DNA of 64,000 bases, from contig NW_004450477.1 in NCBI RefSeq assembly GCF_000321225.1, positions 2,618,581 to 2,682,580 on the forward strand. The letters are read 5' to 3'. The DNA is from Odobenus rosmarus divergens (taxonomy: Eukaryota; Chordata; Mammalia; Carnivora; Odobenidae). Shown one piece after another: positions 60,301 through 64,000 of this stretch. Position 1 is the first letter of the stretch, and every line of letters starts with the position of its first letter. The position numbers and the translations under genes are program-made. Under the pieces are notes generated by a model. That model was not told the origin of the DNA and searched no databases. It was given only the letters and a program-made list of their open reading frames with translations.

Positions 60301-61956
60301 ATTGTCTCTTAACTATTTCAAAAGCATTTTTTTCGCCTTTGCCTATGCTTTTCTTCAGTGGAGAGCTGGTTCCAGAAGAGCCCTCACTGATGGGGCTACC
60401 GGACATGTGCTCTTTCCTGCAGTGCTGTTAGCAACTAAGCTGTGGACAAAAATCCTGTGAAGACCTGGCCATACTTCATTGAAATGTCATTAGTTTTTCT
60501 CTAATGCCCTTTTTCTGTTCCAGGATCTCATCCCAGATGTCATATTATATTTAGCGGTCATGTCTCCTTAGGCTTCTGTGGGCTGTACCGGTTTCTCAGA
60601 CTTTCTTTGTTCTTGATGACCTTGACAGTTTGAGGAGTACTGGTCAGGTATTTTTTAGCATGCCCCTTAATTTGGGTTTGTCTGATGTCTTTCTCATGGG
60701 GTTACGGGGTTTTTTTTGGGAGGAGGACCACAGAGGCAAAGTACTATTCTCATCATATCATACATCATATTGTATCATTTCATATCGTATCATATCATAT
60801 CATAGTACATACTGTCAACATGACTTATCACTATTGATGTTAATTAACCCTGATCTCTGGTTGAGAGAGTGTTTATCAGGTTTCTTTACTATAAAGTTTC
60901 TCCTCCACCCCCTTTCTGTACTGAACTCTTTGGAAGAAAGTCAGTATGTGTAGCCTACATGTAAAGGGTGGGGAGTTATACTCCTCTTTCTTGAGGGGGA
61001 GCATCTACATCAATTATTTGAGGTTCTTCTGTATGGGAGATTTAACTTTTCTTACTTAAATCTTTGGGTATTTATTTATTATTTATTCAATCGGGTATTT
61101 ATTTCAGTATTGACTCCTGAATATGTATTTTATATGTTGGGTTATAATACAGTACTAAATCATTCTTATTTTTGCTCAAATTGTTCCAGTTTTGGCCGTG
61201 GGCATGCTTTCAGCTGACTCCTGCATCCCTTTGACATATTCCCATCATTTGGTTTTTTTTTTTTGAGTATTTCCTTACTTTTCTACCACCACCAGATGCT
61301 CCTGACCCAGCCCTAGAATCAGCTATTTCTCCAGTGACCCGGCCATATATAGCCACAATTTGTGTGAGAAATATGTCTATAGTATGAGGGCATGCCTATA
61401 CAGCATTCACCACTGTGGAAGGAGAGAGAAAAGGGAGAGTGATGGAAGTCTGTGGGGAGGGGAGCTTAGAGGTGGGTGGAGTGGGGACTTACTTTCCATG
61501 CACACCCTTGCTTTCTCTGAGTGTTGCTCCATGCACACACATTACTCCTTTAAAAGGTTGAAGAGGAGAAGGGTAGGAAGTGGCTCTGGAGGGTGAATGG
61601 AAAGAATCTAGCACTCACATGGTCTCCTTTGCATTGTCTACTTTGCTTTCCCTTCCTTTCTTTCTTCATTTCCTCCTTTAAGTGTATGTGCTGCATTCAT
61701 TAAGTCCGTCTGTACTTGTGCAGCCACAGTGCAATGATGTGAAGACCATTTTTGAGGAGCTCCGTCCTAAAACACACTTACCTTTTTGTTTAGGTGACCA
61801 AGTGGCCCCTAGGAAATCAAGGGCTGCTGTATGACCGGAGCTGGATGGTTGTGAACCACAATGGTGTGTGCCTGAGTCAGAAGCAGGAGCCCCGGCTGTG
61901 CCTGATCCAGCCCTTCATTGACCTGCAGCAGAAGATCATGGTCATCAGAGCCAAAG
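34392..61956 (+). CDS. MOCOS: MOCOS, molybdenum cofactor sulfurase: coding exons 1-9, 3' part outside window
   Basis: Seen: nine exons (34392-34533, 40942-41031, 44021-44087, 45210-45851, 48829-48905, 51298-51497, 54651-54767, 55594-56052, 61794-61956) total 1957 nt and give 652 codons with no stop. Motifs: Y-L-D-H-A-G-A at 51-57, T-A-G-S-T-A-A at 117-123, D-S-H-T-S at 150-154, L-L-D-A-A at 236-240, S-F-Y-K-I-F-G with PLP lysine 264, and G-C-F-C-N-T-G-A-C with cysteine 424. A variable linker (about 488-580) leads to the start of the MOSC_N domain. Known: MOCOS is a NifS-like, PLP-dependent enzyme that moves sulfur from L-cysteine onto the molybdenum cofactor of xanthine dehydrogenase and aldehyde oxidase in the cytosol; its loss causes type II xanthinuria. 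The ATG at 34392 has a good context (G at -3, G at +4) and gives human-like numbering of K264 and C424. About 236 C-terminal residues should lie to the right. Confidence 0.97.
35264..35458 (+). mobile_element. Carnivore SINE in MOCOS intron 1
   Basis: gggcgcctgggtggctcagt head, CT-rich body with (GT)n, AAATAAATAAATAAAG tail. Flanks attttaaaaacga (35251) and attttaaatcga (35459) are the decayed duplication. Confidence 0.94.
36369..36400. repeat. (CTGT)n / (CT)n microsatellite
   Basis: Five CTGT units followed by CT repeats and tat. Confidence 0.9.
36895..37085 (-). mobile_element. MIR-like ancient SINE, antisense
   Basis: tactgtgtgccaagcacta, catctgcagatgaatgaac and gtggtagagcaggattcaat follow the MIR order in reverse. 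Short diverged match. Confidence 0.6.
37745..39720 (+). mobile_element. 5'-truncated old L1 (ORF2 end and 3' UTR) with a SINE inside
   Basis: Decayed ORF2-like reading (L-F-N-R-R-P-R-L-F-N-R near 38878) and a 3' UTR (acccacatgtttatcattgg ... ttatatctcaaaaagctg). A SINE at 38543-38768 splits it. Confidence 0.85.
38543..38768 (+). mobile_element. Young carnivore SINE inside an L1
   Basis: ggggcgcctgggtggctcag head, long (CT)n, ATAAATGAATAAAATC tail and poly(A). Perfect 16-base target duplication aaagtaacagtaatca at 38527-38542 and 38769-38784. Confidence 0.97.
40023..40084. repeat. (ATTTT)n pentanucleotide microsatellite in a SINE tail
   Basis: Twelve near-perfect ATTTT units, running straight into the SINE body, so the array grew from the SINE poly(A) tail. 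Confidence 0.95.
40085..40280 (-). mobile_element. Older carnivore SINE
   Basis: aagatttatttatttattt, GA-rich body, gagccaaaaccaagagtcgg and head complement gccacccatgtgcc. Duplicated target gggtttgc at 40015 and 40282. Confidence 0.92.
40942..41031 (+). CDS. MOCOS: MOCOS exon 2
   Basis: Acceptor tttcag ends at 40941; donor gtaaag starts at 41032. Completes Gly48 and encodes T-V-Y-L-D-H-A-G-A-T-L, the opening strand of the class V aminotransferase fold, then D-L-M-E-N-V-Y. Confidence 0.96.
41380..41588 (-). mobile_element. Carnivore SINE in MOCOS intron 2
   Basis: T run, aagatttacttatttatttg, GA-rich body, head complement gccacccgggcgcccc. No clear target duplication. Confidence 0.92.
42290..42440 (-). 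mobile_element. MIR-like ancient SINE, antisense
   Basis: ttttacaggtgaggaaactg followed by the internal MIR order in reverse. Confidence 0.6.
43370..43943 (-). mobile_element. Old L1 3' end, antisense
   Basis: aattgagttatattttacaa ... ggtattgctgggtcatatag ... tttgagaaactgg is the antisense L1 3' UTR and ORF2 end. Confidence 0.8.
44021..44087 (+). CDS. MOCOS: MOCOS exon 3
   Basis: Acceptor tgccag ends at 44020; donor gtgagt starts at 44088. Encodes G-N-P-H-S-Q-N-I-S-S-R-L-T-H-D-T and ends within Arg100. N-P-H-S is the small-residue loop typical of NifS-like enzymes. Confidence 0.95.
44088..45209 (+). other. MOCOS intron 3
   Basis: A 1.1-kb intron with one minus-strand SINE (44745-44957). 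The remainder carries nothing I recognise. Confidence 0.7.
44745..44957 (-). mobile_element. Carnivore SINE in MOCOS intron 3
   Basis: aaagatttatttatttgaga, GA-rich body, head complement gccacccaggtgccc. Target duplication tggatttttа-type (tggatttttacctt / tggatttttatctt) at 44731 and 44958. Confidence 0.94.
45210..45851 (+). CDS. MOCOS: MOCOS exon 4, large exon with most of the PLP-binding domain
   Basis: Acceptor ttccag ends at 45209; donor gtaacc starts at 45852. The 642-nt exon covers residues 100-314: T-A-G-S-T-A-A (phosphate loop), D-S-H-T-S-V-V-G-M-R, F-C-Y-P-A-Q-S-N-F-S-G, V-L-L-D-A-A (Asp238, expected to contact the pyridine nitrogen) and S-F-Y-K-I-F-G-F-P with Lys264 as Schiff-base lysine. 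It ends R-R-S-V-A-E plus a split Arg. Confidence 0.97.
46898..47111 (-). mobile_element. Carnivore SINE in MOCOS intron 4
   Basis: T run, atgattttatttatttattt, GA-rich body with an extra ggtggttgttaacag, head complement gagccatccagccaccc. Confidence 0.92.
47620..47830. repeat. AT-rich degenerate repeat block
   Basis: About 210 bases made mostly of variants of attaattcattat and taataattat, with very little G or C. No transposon ends seen. Confidence 0.8.
48829..48905 (+). CDS. MOCOS: MOCOS exon 5
   Basis: Acceptor gttacag ends at 48828; donor gtcagt starts at 48906. Completes Arg314 and encodes F-E-D-G-T-I-S-F-L-D-V-I-A-L-K-H-G-F-D, ending within Gly340. Confidence 0.96.
49230..49385 (-). 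mobile_element. MIR-like ancient SINE, antisense
   Basis: actcagagaggttaaatgcc, gggtcagggacctagtaatt and gggatttcaacctagg follow MIR in reverse. Confidence 0.6.
49405..49614 (+). mobile_element. Carnivore SINE in MOCOS intron 5
   Basis: Head gcgcacctgggcaggttggg-ggctcag has a small insertion; CT-rich body; AAATAAATAAATAAAATC tail. Target duplication gcctaaccctg at 49394-49404 and 49617-49627. Confidence 0.94.
50268..50640 (-). mobile_element. Old L1 3' end, antisense
   Basis: taccattttatccagtttaa, gtgtacatttcagtggcatt and cacataatgttttcaaggtt follow the antisense L1 3' UTR. Confidence 0.75.
50685..50804 (+). mobile_element. Short older carnivore SINE
   Basis: ctggctgggtcagttggtgg ... gagttcgagcccagcatcgg ... 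ttacttaaaaataaa, the same short type as at 85-204. Perfect 15-base target duplication aaagataaaattgtg at 50670-50684 and 50805-50819. Confidence 0.92.
51055..51232 (+). mobile_element. Young carnivore SINE just before MOCOS exon 6
   Basis: ggggcgcctgggtggctcag head, CT-rich body, caataaataaataa tail. Perfect target duplication aaatgagtgagtga at 51041-51054 and 51233-51246. Its end is 65 bases from exon 6. Confidence 0.95.
51298..51497 (+). CDS. MOCOS: MOCOS exon 6
   Basis: Acceptor tttgag ends at 51297; donor gtgggt starts at 51498. Completes Gly340, then G-M-E-N-I-K-Q-H-T-F-T-L-A-Q-Y-T-Y and V-R-I-Y-S-D-S-E-F-S-S-P-E-V-Q-G, ending I-I-G-Y-S-Q in phase 0. The acceptor has a G at -4 (tgag) and its T tract is short; a SINE ends 65 bases upstream. 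Confidence 0.96.
53285..53495 (+). mobile_element. MIR-like ancient SINE
   Basis: gtggttaagaatgtgggctc, gagcttgggcaagttagt, catgaaatggggatgg, gaggattgaatgaga and gtgctcagtaaacgctc in the MIR order. Confidence 0.75.
53958..53985. repeat. (CA)14 microsatellite
   Basis: Uninterrupted CA dinucleotide tract in MOCOS intron 6; likely length-variable. Confidence 0.95.
54651..54767 (+). CDS. MOCOS: MOCOS exon 7, with the catalytic cysteine
   Basis: Acceptor cccacag ends at 54650; donor gttggt starts at 54768. Thirty-nine codons, residues 407-445: V-D-K-M-A-N-L-Y-N-I-H-L-R-T-G-C-F-C-N-T-G-A-C-Q-R-H-L. Cys424, the second Cys of G-C-F-C-N, is the position I recall as the persulfide-carrying residue in human MOCOS. 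Confidence 0.96.
55594..56052 (+). CDS. MOCOS: MOCOS exon 8: end of PLP domain, linker, start of MOSC_N
   Basis: Acceptor ttctag ends at 55593; donor gtaagg starts at 56053. Residues 446-598. G-Q-P-T-G-S-V-R-I-S-F-G-Y at 459-471 closes the PLP domain. Residues about 488-580 are rich in Ser, Ala, Gly and Pro and look like an unstructured, fast-evolving linker. G-P-H-V-I-T-N-L-Y-L-Y-P-I-K-S-C starts the beta-barrel MOSC_N domain. Phase 0 at both ends. Confidence 0.95.
56345..56545 (-). mobile_element. MIR-like ancient SINE, antisense
   Basis: acatgctttgtttcgttcca, tatcatccccattttataga, gaggttaagcactttgccca and gatttgaatccgggtctgct follow MIR in reverse. Confidence 0.75.
57297..57630 (-). mobile_element. 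MaLR (MLT1-type) LTR fragment, antisense
   Basis: gtcttagtccattctggctgcc, aacaacaaaaatttatttctc, ggctgcaagtccaagatcaa, cttctcactgtgtcctcacc and gagctctctggggcctctt follow an ERVL-MaLR LTR in reverse. Truncated at the high-coordinate end. No coding part. Confidence 0.75.
57690..58330 (-). mobile_element. Old L1 3' UTR, antisense
   Basis: ccaggtttctctactgtaaa, tggactcatcgatgctgatt, gggagctccttcaggtcaga and ccttgagcatttccttactt follow the same L1 3' UTR seen at 60500-61340. Confidence 0.65.
58440..58600. mobile_element. Possible ancient LTR fragment
   Basis: gattgggcccacctggataa and ggattaggatgtggacatgt recall an old mammalian LTR. I cannot name the family or strand with confidence. Confidence 0.35.
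59561..59660. repeat. Direct duplication with a 66-base period
   Basis: gaaataatgatggtggtttc at 59561 recurs as gaaataatgatggtggtttt at 59627, each followed by gggctt and ata. The spacer is AT-rich (taataatagataaataaata). Confidence 0.85.
59820..59980 (-). mobile_element. MIR-like ancient SINE, antisense
   Basis: actatgagaaatgataataatg, gactcaggaaggttagga, gggatttaaacccaggtctg follow MIR in reverse. Confidence 0.7.
60500..61340 (-). mobile_element. Old L1 3' UTR, antisense
   Basis: ggctgtaccggtttctcaga, ttgatgaccttgacagtttg, tactggtcaggtatttttta, gtcaacatgacttatcacta and ttgttccagttttggccgtg follow the antisense 3' UTR of old L1s. Confidence 0.75.
60751..60804. repeat. (ATCAT)-like microsatellite
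   Basis: Degenerate catcatatca units, apparently expanded from a catcacatcatatca segment of the surrounding L1 3' UTR. Confidence 0.85.
61794..61956 (+). CDS. MOCOS: MOCOS exon 9: MOSC_N domain, last exon in window
   Basis: Acceptor gtttag ends at 61793; donor gtgtga starts at 61957. Encodes V-T-K-W-P-L-G-N-Q-G-L-L-Y-D-R-S-W-M-V-V, then Q-E-P-R-L-C-L-I-Q-P-F, ending A-K plus one base of a Gly codon. MOSC_N is the family domain linked to cofactor handling. The donor is weaker than its neighbours beyond the GT. Confidence 0.95.
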
Positions 61957-62157
61957 GTGTGAAAACTGGGTTCATTTTCACAATTCAACTGTCAAGAGTA
62001 GCTTTTATACTCCTATGAAGGTAAAATGATAGGTTTTCCTCTACCAAATATTAAAATAATCCTAAAGTAAGTCAAATGTTGTCTAAGAGAACACACCAAG
62101 TTCTTGCTCCTTGTGTTTTGAGAAATCTCAGGAGCGAGGTTAAAGATCTGACAAATC

Positions 62158-62250
62158 GGGCGCCTGGGTGGCTCAGTTGGCTAAGCGACTGCCTTCGGCT
62201 CAGGTCATGATCCTGGAGTCCTGGGATCGAGTCCCACATCGGGCTCCCTG
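62158..62250 (+). mobile_element. 3'-truncated carnivore SINE
   Basis: Perfect young-type head (tcgggcgcctgggtggctca) up to catcgggctccctg, then an abrupt change to antisense L1. The body, tail and target duplication are missing. Confidence 0.9.
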
Positions 62251-63190
62251 TTGAATAATATTCCATTGCATGGATATATCATTTTGAAAAATCTATTTAA
62301 TAGTTGATGGATATTTAGATTGTTTCCACTTTTTGGCTATTAGAAATCATGCTGCTGTGAACATTTGTGTACAACTACAAGTTTTTGTGTACAAGTTTTA
62401 TGTGGCCATATGTTTTCCATTCTCTTGGGTGTGTACCTAGGAGTAGAATTGCTGGGTCATGTGGGAACTGTATGTTCAGCATTTCCAAGGTGGCTGCAAC
62501 ACCATTTTACATTCCCACCAGCAATGCACAGTGGTTCTCATTTCTCCACGTCCTCAACACCTGTTATTTTCTGTTGTTGTTTCTCAGCAGTCATTGCAGT
62601 GGGTGTGTAGTGATACCCCTGCAGGCTTTGATTCGCATTTCCTTAATGACTAATGATGTTGACTATCTTTTCTTGGGTTTATTGGTCATCTGTATATCTT
62701 CTTCAGAAAAATATTCAAATTCCTTGCTTATTTATTTTTGAATTATTGAGTTGTAAGAGTCCTTTCTGTATTCTGTATACAAGTCCCTTTTCAGATCAAT
62801 GATTTTCAAATATTTTCTCTCATTGTGTAAGTTGTCTTTTTATCTTCTTGATGGTTTCATTTTACTTTTGATCTGTCTGCCTGTATCACAATAATTAAAG
62901 TGAATTTCCTGTATCCAGCATAGAGTTGGCTCATGCTTTTTTATCCACTTTGACTATCTGTGTATTTTTATTGTGTCCTGTTGGAACTTTGATTGTAAAA
63001 TCACATATTTTGTAGTCATATATTTGTAATCATATTTTGATTGTAATAACATATATTAATTTCAAAAGAATTTGTCATATAATGTTGAATCTTTTATTTA
63101 TAATAGTGTCTCTCTCACTTGAGACTTCTTTAATTGCTCCAAATTTTAATATTTTCCTGAAACTTTAACACTTTTTTTATGTAATAGTTT

Positions 63191-63351
63191 TTTAAAATTA
63201 CTGAATGAACTTATTTTTGAGAGGGAGAAAGAGAGAGAGAGAAAGTGGTGCAGAGCCTGATGCAGGGCTCAATTTCACAACTCTGAGATCATGACCTGAG
63301 CCAAAATCAACAGTCAGACACTTAACCGACTGAACTGCCCAGGTGCCCCAC
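63191..63351 (-). mobile_element. Carnivore SINE with a short body
   Basis: GA-rich body lacking part of its middle, gagccaaaatcaacagtcag and head complement gcccaggtgcccc. Target duplication tatgtaatagttt at 63178-63190 and 63352-63364. Confidence 0.93.
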
Positions 63352-63395
63352 TATGTAATAGTTTACTGGAATATTTTTAATACTATCTTTTTTCT

Positions 63396-63572
63396 TTTTT
63401 TAAAGATTTTATTTTATTTTATTTTTTTTTTTGAGAGAGAGCCAGAGAGAGAGCACGAGCAGGGGAGAGAGGAAGAAGCAGGCTCCCCACGGAGCAGGAA
63501 GCCTGACACGGGGCTCCATTCCAGGATGAGCTGAAGGCAGATGCTTAACCTACTGAGCCACCCAGGCACCCC
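63396..63572 (-). mobile_element. Carnivore SINE
   Basis: aaagattttattttatttta, GA-rich body, head complement gagccacccaggcacccc. Perfect target duplication aatactatctttttt at 63379-63393 and 63573-63587. Confidence 0.95.
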
Positions 63573-64000
63573 AATACTATCTTTTTTCTATTAAAAATTT
63601 TAATTGTTTATTAATGAACATAGAAACACTATTGATTTTTGTATATTAATGTTTTCCCCTGTACTTTTTCTGATTTCCTGTTAGTTTTATTAATTGATCT
63701 GAAGATTTTCTCACATATTCTGTGTGAATAGGCATATCATCTTCTAATAATATTTTTCATATCTTTCTTTCTAATTTTTATTACTCTTCTTTCTTTTTCT
63801 TATCTTACTGCATTGTCTTAGCCTGCTTGTATAATGAAGCAGTGATGGAAGATACCCTTCTTTATTACTGATCTGAATAGAACGCTTTTAAAGTTTCAAA
63901 AATAAGAATGATGCTTACTGTAGGTTTTTGATAGATTTGTTTTACCAAGCTGAAATAGTTCTTTTCTTATTTAGTCAAATGATGACTAATAGTCAATTCT

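Larger units (their letters stand above)
56053..61793 (+). other. MOCOS intron 8
   Basis: A 5.7-kb intron. It contains MIR fragments (56345-56545, 59820-59980), an antisense MaLR LTR (57297-57630), two antisense pieces of the same type of L1 3' end (57690-58330 and 60500-61340), a possible LTR fragment (58440-58600) and a 66-base-period duplication (59561-59660). No young SINE was seen. Confidence 0.65.
61957..64000 (+). other. MOCOS intron 9 (right part cut off)
   Basis: Holds a 3'-truncated SINE (62158-62250) fused to old antisense L1 sequence, and two minus-strand SINEs (63191-63351, 63396-63572). No further MOCOS exon was found up to the window edge. Confidence 0.7.
62251..64000 (-). mobile_element. 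Old L1, antisense, with two SINEs
   Basis: taatattccattgcatggat, tgttgatggatatttagattg-type text, gagtagaattgctgggtcat and attttctctcattgtgtaag run as antisense L1 3' end and ORF2. The far end is unclear and may continue past the window. Confidence 0.7.

Overview
This window is nuclear DNA of a placental carnivore, most likely an arctoid caniform (bear, seal or mustelid group). The main sign is more than twenty tRNA-derived SINEs whose heads read like gggcgcctgggtggctcag and whose opposite-strand copies end in ctgagccacccaggcgcccc. Their bodies differ from what I remember of the typical dog and cat SINE subfamilies. The species call is inference from repeats alone.

Two genes lie in tandem on the + strand. 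ELP2 (Elongator subunit 2, a WD40 scaffold) contributes its last five coding exons at 14247-23377, stop at 23375-23377. About 11 kb further on, MOCOS (molybdenum cofactor sulfurase) starts in a CpG island with an ATG at 34392. Nine coding exons are present up to 61956, and the gene runs off the right edge before most of its MOSC domain. All splice sites are AG/GT, all phases join, and the reading frame stays open throughout. The predicted MOCOS numbering puts the PLP lysine at 264 and the catalytic cysteine at 424, the positions I recall for the human enzyme. The ELP2-MOCOS order matches human 18q12.

Layout: 1-14246 is one ELP2 intron built mostly of transposons. An old antisense L1 (about 1379-13965) was hit by a SINE, which was hit by a nearly full-length sense L1 (2550-8312), which was hit at its 5' junction by a younger SINE. 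14247-24045 holds the ELP2 end, with a solo ERV LTR, a Z-DNA-type microsatellite, a MER2-like DNA transposon and a SINE in the 3' UTR. 24046-33590 is intergenic. 33590-34560 is the MOCOS CpG island. 34534-64000 is the MOCOS exons and introns with more SINE, L1, MIR and LTR fragments.

The two genes act in separate pathways: tRNA wobble-uridine modification through Elongator, and sulfuration of the molybdenum cofactor for xanthine dehydrogenase and aldehyde oxidase. Nothing here suggests joint regulation. I see no RNA gene, CRISPR array or prokaryote-type system. The most notable items are the nested transposon stack with readable target-site duplications, a SINE 65 bp before a MOCOS exon, and the promoter motif set.
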